A stretch of 9,643 nucleotides of DNA from Flemingiibacterium sp045600005 (GTDB lineage: Bacteria > Bacillota > Clostridia > Oscillospirales > CAG-272), in assembly GCA_045600005.1 (NCBI GenBank), contig JAZRXB010000139.1, forward strand, positions 1 through 9,643. Reading direction: 5' to 3'. This document shows positions 1-6,969 of the stretch, piece by piece. Numbering within the stretch: the first letter of the stretch is position 1; every line of letters begins with the position of its first letter. The notes beneath the pieces are model-generated. The model saw nothing but the letters and a program-made list of their open reading frames with translations. It was not told the DNA's origin and did not search any database. The translations under genes were made by a program, and so were the position numbers.

Positions 1-1
1 C

Positions 2-337
2 TGGGGACGTCTCGCGCCGCAGATCGTTTACTATGTATCGGCGTACTGCGACCTGATCAACGCGGGCGAGATCTGCGCTGAGGAGCAGATCGACGTGACC
101 GTCCCGACCGGCAATTTCGACGACGCGCAGACGGGCGTGAAGAAGATTTTCTCCGATCCCGCGGCGGCAGCGGCTCTGAAGGAGGAAGGCTGCTTCTTCT
201 CCTCCGCAAACTCCATCAACTGGGGACGGCTCGTTCCGCAGATCGCCTATTATGTGTCCGCGTACTGTGATCTTTTAGCGGCGGGAAAGCTGAAGCTCGG
301 CGAGAAAGTCAATTTCAGCGTTCCGACGGGAAACTTC
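2..337 (+). repeat. Diverged in-frame duplication inside thrC (copies 2-118 and 221-337)
   Basis: Two 39-residue segments align without gaps, 219 bp (73 codons) apart. Both begin WGRL and end VPTGNF. I count 25 of 39 identical residues, concentrated in PQI, YYVSAYCDL and VPTGNF. The implied unit is DDAQ...VPTGNF, of which the first unit is cut by the window edge. The first copy runs into GACGACGCG (DDA) and the second into GGCAATATC (GNI). GGCAATTTCG at 110-119 is a plausible crossover point, because both VEGNFD and VPTGNFG contain GNF. The divergence argues against a very recent duplication. A fusion of two thrC paralogues or an assembly chimera would look the same. Confidence 0.85.
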
Positions 338-1018
338 GGCAATATCTTCGCGGGCTATCTCGCAAAGCGGATGGGACTTCCCGTACGCCGCTTCCTGTGC
401 GCCTCCAACCGCAACAATATCCTGACGGACTTCCTTGCGACCGGCGTTTATGACCGCAACCGCACGTTCTATACGACCATGTCCCCGTCGATGGATATCC
501 TCATTTCGAGCAACCTCGAACGGCTTCTGTACGTCCTCAGCGGCAGCGAAAATACCGCGGACCTGATGAAGAAGCTGAACGCCGACGGCGTGTATACGGT
601 CGACGCATCGCTCAAGGAAAAGCTCGACGAGCATTTCACCGGTCTGTTCTGCGACGAGGAGAACACCGCCGCCGAGATCAGACGCACCTTTAAGGAGGAC
701 GGCTATCTGATCGACACGCACACCGCCGTGGGTCTGAACTGTGCAAAGCAGTATATGGCGCAGGAAAAGTCGGGTATCAAGATGCTGGTCGCATCCACCG
801 CGAGCCCCTACAAGTTCGCGTCGGACGTCTATACGTCGATCACCGGCGAAAAGTCGGCGGACGAGCTGTCGGCTCTCACCGAGCTGTCCGCGCTGACCGG
901 CACGGAGATCCCCTATCCGCTGAAGGACATCGACAAGCGCACGATCCGCTTCAAGAAGGTCATCACCAAAGAGGTCATGCCCGAAGCGGTCCTCGATGTG
1001 CTGAGCATCGGAAAATAA
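2..1018 (+). CDS. thrC: Threonine synthase, C-terminal part, with an internal repeat
   Basis: The frame is open from the window edge (TGG at 2) to TAA at 1016-1018, so the start and N-terminus, including the expected PLP-lysine region, lie upstream. Threonine synthase is a cytosolic fold-type II PLP enzyme that converts O-phosphohomoserine to threonine. Family landmarks visible are NFDDAQTGVKKIF (113-151), FFSSANSINWGRL (about 194-232), the glycine-rich phosphate-binding loop VPTGNFGN (320-343) and the GLPVRRFLCASNRNN stretch. The oddity is at the start. Residues WGRL to VPTGNF (2-118) are a diverged copy of the segment at 221-337 and are joined directly to FDDAQTG. In the family, DDAQ normally follows a VEGNF-like sequence. 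The visible protein is therefore about one 73-residue unit longer than expected. GTG at 95 is internal and is not the start. Family call is confident; whether the enzyme is intact is uncertain. Confidence 0.93.
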   Translation, partial: WGRLAPQIVYYVSAYCDLINAGEICAEEQIDVTVPTGNFDDAQTGVKKIFSDPAAAAALKEEGCFFSSANSINWGRLVPQIAYYVSAYCDLLAAGKLKLGEKVNFSVPTGNFGNIFAGYLAKRMGLPVRRFLCASNRNNILTDFLATGVYDRNRTFYTTMSPSMDILISSNLERLLYVLSGSENTADLMKKLNADGVYTVDASLKEKLDEHFTGLFCDEENTAAEIRRTFKEDGYLIDTHTAVGLNCAKQYMAQEKSGIKMLVASTASPYKFASDVYTSITGEKSADELSALTELSALTGTEIPYPLKDIDKRTIRFKKVITKEVMPEAVLDVLSIGK

Positions 1019-1044
1019 CCGGAGAGCCGGATCTGTCCGTAAAC

Positions 1045-1076
1045 CCGCGCGGGAACGTCTGACCGTTCCCGCGCGG
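1045..1076. terminator. 13-bp hairpin between convergent thrC and DUF1540 genes
   Basis: The arms CCGCGCGGGAACG (1045-1057) and CGTTCCCGCGCGG (1064-1076) are perfectly complementary around a 6-nt loop. The hairpin sits between the stop codons of two convergent genes, where a shared bidirectional terminator is expected. No good U-tract follows on the + strand, and only a short TTT follows on the - strand, so efficiency is uncertain. Confidence 0.6.
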
Positions 1077-1086
1077 ATCTGCGGCG

Positions 1087-1302
1087 TCAGTATCTGCGCG
1101 TGATCTCGCCGCGCGGCTGAAAGGTCGAGCAGCGCGTTTCGGCGACGTTCTGCGCCGCGATGCTGCCGATCACCACGCGGTCGGCGGTGCAGAAGCCGTC
1201 GCTGTCGTGATAGACGCAGTTCTGAACCGCGCAGCTCACGCCGTGCAGATGACGCGGCTTCGCGTTCTGACCGGCGAGCAGAGAGCTGTCGAAAAGCTCC
1301 AT
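1087..1302 (-). CDS. DUF1540-family small cysteine-motif protein
   Basis: This encodes 71 residues. The ATG at 1302 was chosen because AAAGGAG stands 9 nt upstream on the - strand; the frame extends further up to an ATG at 1347 that lacks such support. The core reads VSCAVQNCVYH, then DGFCTAD, then ETRCSTF, giving four cysteines spaced CX4C...C...C. This matches the DUF1540 pattern of small Bacillota proteins (often written as CSVKNCVYH...C.A..I.V). Those cysteines are suspected to bind a metal, but no function is established. There is no signal peptide or membrane segment. The gene converges on thrC and diverges from the phosphoesterase. Family call is good; function is unknown. Confidence 0.8.
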   Translation of the reverse strand: MELFDSSLLAGQNAKPRHLHGVSCAVQNCVYHDSDGFCTADRVVIGSIAAQNVAETRCSTFQPRGEITRRY

Positions 1303-1340
1303 TCGGATCCGCTCCTTTCCCTTGGTTGTTCCGCGCCTTA

Positions 1341-1369
1341 TTTTCACCCGGAAAACGGTTCGTTATACG
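1341..1369 (+). promoter_or_regulatory. Possible promoter for the metallophosphoesterase gene
   Basis: TTTTCA (1341-1346) and TATACG (1364-1369) are separated by 17 bp, with 4 of 6 matches to each sigma-A box. They lie in the divergent gap 1303-1430. The same stretch read on the - strand offers TATAAC (1362-1367) as a -10 for the DUF1540 gene, but without a good -35. Weak on sequence alone. Confidence 0.3.
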
Positions 1370-1430
1370 GGAGAAAACGCGGTCCGCTCATCCTTTTTCC
1401 GTCCTTACAGAAAGCGCAGGTTTTGCCAGA

Positions 1431-2180
1431 ATGTCACTTTACGCACTTGCCGACACCCACCTTTCGATCCGGGACAACAAACCGATGGACATCTTCGGCG
1501 CAAGGTGGACGGGCTATACCGAAAAACTGAAAACACGCTGGAGCCGCGTCGTCACCGACGGGGATACGGTCGTTGTCGCCGGCGATATTTCGTGGGCGAT
1601 GAGCCATACCGGCGCTGTCGACGATCTGCGCTTCTTAAACGAGCTGCCCGGAAAGAAGATCATCGGGCGCGGCAATCACGACTACTGGTGGACCTCGCTG
1701 ACCAAGCTGAACGCGCTGACGAAGGCGGAAGGGCTTGACACCATCCGCTTCCTCTACAACAATGCGTGGGAGGTCGAGGACTTCATCGTCTGCGGCTCGC
1801 GCGGCTGGTACATCGACGAGTTCAGCCGCAGGATCCCGCAGGACTCCGATTATCAGAAGATCGTCAGCCGCGAAGCCATCCGGCTGGAGCTGAGCATCGC
1901 CGAAGCCGTGAAGCTGCAGAACGGCATTCTCGCCCAGACCGGCGTGAAAAAGGAAATTCTCGCGTTTCTTCACTTTCCGCCCGACTTCAACGGCTATGTC
2001 TGCGCCGAGATCGTCGCGGTCTTAAAGCGCTATGGCATCCGCCGCTGCTTCTTCGGACACATTCACGGCGTCTACGACGCGCCCCGCTGTCGGACCGTCG
2101 ACGGGATCTCCTACGTCATGACCTCGGCAGATTATCTTGATTTTACCCCGCTTCCGATTCTCCCGGATATTCAATTTTAA
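1431..2180 (+). CDS. Metallophosphoesterase (COG1768-type predicted phosphohydrolase)
   Basis: This encodes 249 residues, probably cytosolic. The calcineurin-like metal-site motifs appear in order: D8-x-H10 (LADTHLS), GDIS with D52, GNHD with N82 and H83 followed by YWW, H181 in FLHFPP, and G-H210-I-H212 near the end. These are the ligands of a two-metal phosphoesterase centre. The sequences KPMDIFG and GDISWAM place it near the Clostridia/Bacilli COG1768 group, whose physiological substrate is not established. The frame is open back to 1326, but homologues typically begin with MSLYA-like sequence right before the first metal aspartate, so ATG 1431 is preferred. Its ribosome-binding site is weak (GCAGG ending at 1420). 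The gene is divergent from DUF1540 and separated from tig by a strong promoter, so it is probably monocistronic. Confidence 0.85.
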   Translation: MSLYALADTHLSIRDNKPMDIFGARWTGYTEKLKTRWSRVVTDGDTVVVAGDISWAMSHTGAVDDLRFLNELPGKKIIGRGNHDYWWTSLTKLNALTKAEGLDTIRFLYNNAWEVEDFIVCGSRGWYIDEFSRRIPQDSDYQKIVSREAIRLELSIAEAVKLQNGILAQTGVKKEILAFLHFPPDFNGYVCAEIVAVLKRYGIRRCFFGHIHGVYDAPRCRTVDGISYVMTSADYLDFTPLPILPDIQF

Positions 2181-2210
2181 CGAAAATATAAATTATTGAA
2201 AAATTTTCGT
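2180..2210 (+). repeat. AT-rich inverted repeat after the metallophosphoesterase gene
   Basis: ACGAAAAT (2180-2187) and ATTTTCGT (2203-2210) form an 8-bp inverted repeat around a 15-nt AT-rich loop, starting at the last base of the stop codon. It could be a weak transcription terminator for the upstream gene, but no U-tract follows and the stem is mostly A-T. The following bases belong to the tig promoter region. Confidence 0.3.
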
Positions 2211-2219
2211 CAAAGGTTA

Positions 2220-2247
2220 TTGACATTACGGGAAAATATAGTACAAT
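2220..2247 (+). promoter_or_regulatory. Strong sigma-A promoter for the tig-clpP-clpX operon
   Basis: A perfect -35 TTGACA (2220-2225) is followed after 16 bp by TACAAT (2242-2247, 5 of 6). The surrounding DNA is markedly AT-rich in a GC-rich window. Transcription should begin near 2254. A short inverted repeat, GTCAA (2209-2213) and TTGAC (2220-2224), overlaps the -35 box and could be an operator. It does not match the direct-repeat CtsR heptad that controls clp genes in many Bacillota. Confidence 0.8.
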
Positions 2248-2253
2248 ATTATA

Positions 2254-2445
2254 CAGTGAAAATTTATACTGGTCGCAGACTGTGCATGGCGCAGAAACGT
2301 CTTTGCAGAATCCTCACAGCAACGTCGGTTCGGAAAAAGAACGAAGAGATGCCGCGGGCATCCGGTCGCTTTTCCCGCGTATGATCTGGGAGAAGCGGGG
2401 CGCTGTGCCTTCCTGCCGCGGCAGATTTCTTTGGAGGAAATTATC
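2254..2445 (+). promoter_or_regulatory. Long structured 5' leader of tig
   Basis: About 190 nt separate the predicted transcription start from the tig ATG, and I see no credible gene in it. It holds a hairpin GATGCC/GGCATC (2348-2362). This competes with an alternative pairing CGCGGG (2353-2358) with CCCGCG (2374-2379). A perfect palindrome CTGCCGCGGCAG lies at 2413-2424. TGCCGCGG occurs twice (2350-2357 and 2414-2421). A weak stem ATTTCT/GGAAAT (2425-2441) would cover part of the GGAGG ribosome-binding site. No known riboswitch class is recognised. The leader is inferred from the promoter position. Confidence 0.4.
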
Positions 2446-3765
2446 ATGAGCTTAAAGAATGTCACCAATCCCGAGACCAACGTTGTCGAAATCGAATTCA
2501 CCGCCGATAAGGAAACCTTCGACGCAGCCGTCATGAGAGCTTACAAGAAGAAGGTCGGCACGATCACCGTTCCGGGCTTCCGCAAGGGCAAGGCTCCGAA
2601 GCATATCATCGAAAAGATGTACGGCAAGGGCGTTTTCTATGACGATGCGCTCAACGACATCGTTCCCGGTGCATATCAGGAAGCGATCGACGGTCAGAAC
2701 TTCAAGATCGTCAGCCAGCCCGAATTCGACCTCGTTTCCATCGACGACGACGGTGTGACCTTCAAGGCAAAGTTCTATGTAAAGCCTGAAGTCAAGGTCG
2801 GCGAATACTTCGGCATCCCGGTCACGAAGACCGTCCGCGAAGCGACCGACGCTGACGTCGACGCTGACATCGAAGCAGCCCGCAAGCGCAACTCCCGTCA
2901 GGTCGAAGTTACCGACCGCGCGGCTCAGATGGGCGATATCACCGTCATCGACTTCGACGGCTATGTTGACGACAAGCCGTTTGAAGGCGGCAAGTCCGAA
3001 AAGTACAACCTCACCCTCGGCTCCGGTTCCTTCATTCCGGGCTTCGAGGAGCAGATCGTCGGCAAGAACATCGGCGACGAGTTCGACGTAAACGTCACCT
3101 TCCCGGAAAAGTACCACGCAAAGGAACTCGCCGGCAAGCCCGCTGTCTTCAAGTGCAGGCTCCATGAGATCAAGTTCGACGAGATGCCCGCACTGGACGA
3201 CGAATTCGCAAAGGATGTTTCCGAATTTGATACGCTCGCTGAATATACCGCCGATGTCAGGGCAAAAATCCAGAGCAGATACGACAAGGATGCCGACGCC
3301 GAGATCGAAGAGCAGATCATCAACGCCCTGATCGAAGGTCTCGAAGCCGAGATCCCGCAGCCGATGTTCGACGCTGAAACCGAGAACTTCGTCCGCGACT
3401 TTGACAACAGACTGCGTATGCAGGGTCTCGACCTCAAGACCTACTTCCAGTACACCGGTCTCGACCTCGACAAGCTGCGCGAGCAGATGAAGCCGCAGGC
3501 TGAGCGTCAGGTGAAGACCCGTCTCGCTCTCGAAAAGATCGTCGAGCTGGAAAAGATCGTTCCCACCGAAGAAGAGATCAATGCGGAATTCGAGCGCATC
3601 GCTTCGAGCTACGCAATGGAACTCGACAAGGTAAAGGAAATGGTCGACACCGCTATGGTTTCCGAAGACGTCGCCGTCAAGAAAGCAGTCGATCTCGTCA
3701 AGGAAAAGGCTGTCGTCACCGAAAAGGCATGGGAAGAACCCAAGGCTGAAAGCGACGCCGAATAA
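2446..3765 (+). CDS. tig: Trigger factor (ribosome-associated chaperone and peptidyl-prolyl isomerase)
   Basis: This encodes 439 residues, the usual family length. Trigger factor docks on the large ribosomal subunit at the exit tunnel and shields nascent chains. The N-terminal ribosome-binding domain carries the signature GFRKGKAP at residues 44-51. An FKBP-type PPIase domain covers roughly 155-245, with AQMGD, VIDFDGY, FEGG and LGSGSFIPGFE. The rest is the helical C-terminal substrate cradle, ending in an acidic tail (ESDAE). ATG 2446 is chosen over the in-frame TTG at 2431 because GGAGG (2433-2437) is spaced 8 nt from it. It is first in a probable operon with clpP and clpX, a common bacterial order coupling folding and degradation. 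Codon use favours translation-optimal C/G endings, as expected for an abundant protein. Confidence 0.97.
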   Translation: MSLKNVTNPETNVVEIEFTADKETFDAAVMRAYKKKVGTITVPGFRKGKAPKHIIEKMYGKGVFYDDALNDIVPGAYQEAIDGQNFKIVSQPEFDLVSIDDDGVTFKAKFYVKPEVKVGEYFGIPVTKTVREATDADVDADIEAARKRNSRQVEVTDRAAQMGDITVIDFDGYVDDKPFEGGKSEKYNLTLGSGSFIPGFEEQIVGKNIGDEFDVNVTFPEKYHAKELAGKPAVFKCRLHEIKFDEMPALDDEFAKDVSEFDTLAEYTADVRAKIQSRYDKDADAEIEEQIINALIEGLEAEIPQPMFDAETENFVRDFDNRLRMQGLDLKTYFQYTGLDLDKLREQMKPQAERQVKTRLALEKIVELEKIVPTEEEINAEFERIASSYAMELDKVKEMVDTAMVSEDVAVKKAVDLVKEKAVVTEKAWEEPKAESDAE

Positions 3766-3779
3766 GTTTCCGTAACAAA

Positions 3780-3785
3780 TATAAT
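3780..3785 (+). promoter_or_regulatory. Isolated perfect -10 element upstream of clpP
   Basis: TATAAT at 3780-3785 matches the sigma-A -10 consensus exactly, but no recognisable -35 (GCCGAA at 17 bp) or TGn extension accompanies it. It could give clpP a weak promoter of its own. It overlaps the base of the adjacent hairpin, so it may instead be chance. Confidence 0.25.
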
Positions 3786-3830
3786 CATGTGGGCGGTCGA
3801 AACATCAGAGGTTCGGTCGCCTATATGATT
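3783..3830 (+). promoter_or_regulatory. 19-bp RNA hairpin in the tig-clpP spacer
   Basis: The left arm 3783-3801 pairs with 3812-3830 over 19 consecutive positions around a 10-nt loop (3802-3811). Four pairs are G-U wobbles (3789/3824, 3791/3822, 3796/3817, 3797/3816). Those would be A-C mismatches in the other strand's RNA, so the structure is specific to the + transcript. No U-tract follows, and the clpP ribosome-binding site (GGAAGG, 3842-3847) lies 12 nt downstream, outside the stem. It could be a processing or stabilising element that sets clpP against tig levels, or an attenuator. No known RNA family is recognised. Confidence 0.65.
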
Positions 3831-3853
3831 CTGATGCGAAAGGAAGGTTTTGT

Positions 3854-4444
3854 ATGCCTTATGTACCAATGGTCGTCGAGCAGACAACGCGCGGCGAACG
3901 TTCCTATGATATCTATTCCCGTCTCCTGAACGACCGGATCGTGTTCCTGTCCGACGAAGTGAACGATCAGACCGCTTCGCTCGTGGTGGCGCAGCTTCTG
4001 TTCCTCGAAGCGCAGGACCCGGATAAGGATATCAACCTTTATATCAACAGCCCCGGCGGCTCCATCTCCTCCGGCATGGCGATCTTCGACACGATGAATT
4101 TCATCAAGTGCGACGTGTCCACCATCTGCATCGGCATGGCGGCCAGCATGGGCGCATTCCTGCTCGCAGCAGGCGCGAAGGGCAAGCGCTACGCGCTCCC
4201 GAACAGCGAGATCATGATCCATCAGCCTCTGCTCGGCGGTCTTCAGGGACAGGCGTCCGATATCAAGATCCACGCCGATCATATCATCCACATCCGCGAG
4301 CGTATGAACGCGATCCTCGCTGAAAAGACCGGTCAGACCATCGAACAGATCGAAAAGGACACCAACCGGGACAACTTCCTCACTGCGGACGAAGCCTGCC
4401 GGTACGGTCTGATCGACAAGGTGATCGCAAAGCGCGAAGGGTAA
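3854..4444 (+). CDS. clpP: ATP-dependent Clp protease proteolytic subunit
   Basis: This encodes 196 residues, standard ClpP length. ClpP forms a double-heptamer barrel that degrades proteins fed by an AAA+ unfoldase. The serine-protease triad is visible: Ser98 in GMAASMGA, His123 in MIHQPL, and Asp173 in NRDNF. Asp173 is one position later than the usual 172 because HQPLLGG has one extra residue. The oxyanion-region NSPGGS is at 65-70. The ATG has GGAAGG 6 nt upstream. The N-terminus (MPYVPMVVEQTTRGERSYDIY) is typical, with the short leader processed in the family. It sits 88 bp after tig and 17 bp before clpX, so it is probably co-transcribed with both and its partner unfoldase is the next gene. 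Confidence 0.97.
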   Translation: MPYVPMVVEQTTRGERSYDIYSRLLNDRIVFLSDEVNDQTASLVVAQLLFLEAQDPDKDINLYINSPGGSISSGMAIFDTMNFIKCDVSTICIGMAASMGAFLLAAGAKGKRYALPNSEIMIHQPLLGGLQGQASDIKIHADHIIHIRERMNAILAEKTGQTIEQIEKDTNRDNFLTADEACRYGLIDKVIAKREG

Positions 4445-4461
4445 GGCAGGACGTCTGAAGT

Positions 4462-5772
<1,311 letters not shown>

Positions 5773-5802
5773 GAACGGTTTCCGTGCGGCGGACAAACCG
5801 CG

Positions 5803-5818
5803 CCGGAAGCGTTTCCGG
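5803..5818 (+). repeat. Small hairpin between clpX and the Nudix gene
   Basis: CCGGAA (5803-5808) and TTCCGG (5813-5818) pair perfectly around a 4-nt loop in the 66-bp gap after clpX. GTTTCCG also occurs just upstream at 5778-5784. With no U-tract this is not a convincing terminator, and read-through into the Nudix gene is expected. Confidence 0.3.
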
Positions 5819-5838
5819 ACGACGGAGGAATTGAGACA

Positions 5839-6297
5839 ATGAAGGAACTTGAGCTGACCAACATGGTCATGGTGATGGATCCGGAAACCGACGAGGTCGT
5901 CGTCATCGACCGCGTTCGTTCGTGGCGCGGCATCGCGTTTCCCGGCGGACACACCGAAAACGGCGAGTCGATCTACGACAGCGCCGTGCGTGAGATCCGT
6001 GAGGAGACCGGGCTTACGGTCCGTGATCTGACCCCGTGCGGCTTCATGTACTGGTTCAACGACGAGACGGAAGACCGCTACTTTACCTATTTCTACAAAA
6101 CGACGTCCTATACCGGCAAGCTGTCCGAAGGGACCGAGGAGGGCAGAGTCTTCTGGGCGAAGCTGTCGGAGCTTCCGAACATGAAGCTCGCGCCGAATAT
6201 GGAGTCGTATCTGAAAATGTTTTTGACGGGTCGGTACTGCGAAGCCTTCTGCTCATGGCACGAGGGTGCAGAGCAGAAGATCGAGTTCCGTCCTTGA
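5839..6297 (+). CDS. Nudix hydrolase, MutT/8-oxo-dGTP diphosphatase-like
   Basis: This encodes 152 residues and is cytosolic. A complete Nudix box GX5EX7REUXEEXGU runs from Gly37 to Leu59 (GHTENGE, then REIREETGL), with the Mg-binding glutamates intact. The N-terminal TNMVMVMDPET followed by DRVRSWRGIAFPGG resembles MutX/MutT-type enzymes of Bacillota annotated as 8-oxo-dGTP diphosphatases, which remove oxidised nucleotides. Substrate assignment from sequence is only tentative for Nudix proteins. GGAGG at 5824-5828 stands 10 nt before the ATG. It follows clpX by 66 bp and precedes the next gene by 30 bp, all on the same strand, so it probably shares the clp transcript. This would link nucleotide-pool cleaning with protein quality control. 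Confidence 0.88.
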   Translation: MKELELTNMVMVMDPETDEVVVIDRVRSWRGIAFPGGHTENGESIYDSAVREIREETGLTVRDLTPCGFMYWFNDETEDRYFTYFYKTTSYTGKLSEGTEEGRVFWAKLSELPNMKLAPNMESYLKMFLTGRYCEAFCSWHEGAEQKIEFRP

Positions 6298-6327
6298 CCC
6301 GGCATTTGGCAGAAGGGAGGCGTCGGC

Positions 6328-6924
6328 ATGGAAGAAAAGGAGAATATGGACGTGTCCGTCAAACCGTCAGACAGGGCGGATGTGACGAATTACCGGCTTG
6401 AAAACCTTTTTATCATGTTTTTTATCTTCGCTTTTACCGGCTGGGTCTGGGAAGTGATCTATATCGGCTTCACGGAGGGCGTGATCGCCAAGCGCGGAAT
6501 GCTTCACGGTCCGTGGCTGCCGATCTACGGGTGCGGCGGCGTGCTGATCCTGCTGCTGCTCGGACGGTTCAAGGCGCATCCGGCGGCGGTGTTCGGAATG
6601 GCGGTCCTGCTCTGCGGCACGATGGAATATTCGACGGCGCTGATGGTCGAAGCGATCTTCCATTCCCGCTGGTGGGATTACAGCACGAAATTCATGAACA
6701 TCAACGGACGGGTCTGTCTGGGCGGTCTGCTGCTGTTCGGTATTTCGGGAACGGTGGCGGTCTGCAAGGTCGGACCGATCCTCGACGCGCGGATCTCAAA
6801 GCTGCGGCGCGAACCGCATATGATGCTCATCATGGCGCTGGGCGCGGCGTTTGTACTGGACCTTGTGCTGTCGATGTTCATGCCGAACATGGGCGCGGGC
6901 ATCACGTATGATCTTCTGAATTAA
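6328..6924 (+). CDS. PF06541-family polytopic membrane protein (putative ABC transporter permease)
   Basis: This encodes 198 residues with about five predicted membrane segments: roughly 27-46, 66-79, 86-110, 130-147 and 164-186. The conserved family sequences are FTGWVWEVIYIGF (36-48), KRGMLHGPWLPIYGCGG (55-71), GTMEY (97-101) and RWWDYSTKFMNINGRVCL (114-131). PF06541 proteins are named putative ABC-transporter type IV or permease proteins, but no ATPase gene lies nearby and their role is essentially unknown. The charged N-terminal tail of about 25 residues is probably cytoplasmic. GGGAGG (6315-6320) 7 nt before ATG 6328 supports this start over the internal ATG at 6346. It is the last gene before a strong terminator. 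Confidence 0.85.
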   Translation: MEEKENMDVSVKPSDRADVTNYRLENLFIMFFIFAFTGWVWEVIYIGFTEGVIAKRGMLHGPWLPIYGCGGVLILLLLGRFKAHPAAVFGMAVLLCGTMEYSTALMVEAIFHSRWWDYSTKFMNINGRVCLGGLLLFGISGTVAVCKVGPILDARISKLRREPHMMLIMALGAAFVLDLVLSMFMPNMGAGITYDLLN

Positions 6925-6933
6925 AGTTATCAA

Positions 6934-6969
6934 GAAAACGGCTCCCGCCGCAGGACGGGAGCCGTTTTC
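6934..6969. terminator. Bidirectional intrinsic terminator
   Basis: GAAAACGGCTCCCG (6934-6947) and CGGGAGCCGTTTTC (6956-6969) form a perfect 14-bp stem around an 8-nt loop. The A-rich and T-rich ends of the stem supply a U-run after the GC core in both directions (GTTTTCT on +, GTTTTCTTGATAACTT on -). It lies between convergent genes and directly abuts the TGA of the - strand flavoprotein gene (complement of 6970-6972). Confidence 0.9.

Noticed and set aside
95..97. GTG as the start of threonine synthase
   Set aside because: The frame is open to the window edge and upstream codons encode a clear ThrC segment, so this GTG is internal.
275..721. 148-aa frame on - opposite thrC
   Set aside because: It is a shadow of the thrC coding frame with no ribosome-binding site or recognisable motif.
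1326..1430. N-terminal extension of the metallophosphoesterase
   Set aside because: The extension has no conserved sequence and would overlap the promoter region. The family begins immediately before the first metal-binding aspartate, favouring 1431.
2209..2225. CtsR operator upstream of the clp operon
   Set aside because: CtsR sites are direct heptad repeats of the GGTCAAA type. Here the two halves are inverted and only partial.
2196..2384. 62-aa frame upstream of tig
   Set aside because: It begins before the tig promoter, runs through both promoter boxes, and has no ribosome-binding site or family resemblance. I treat the region as promoter plus leader.
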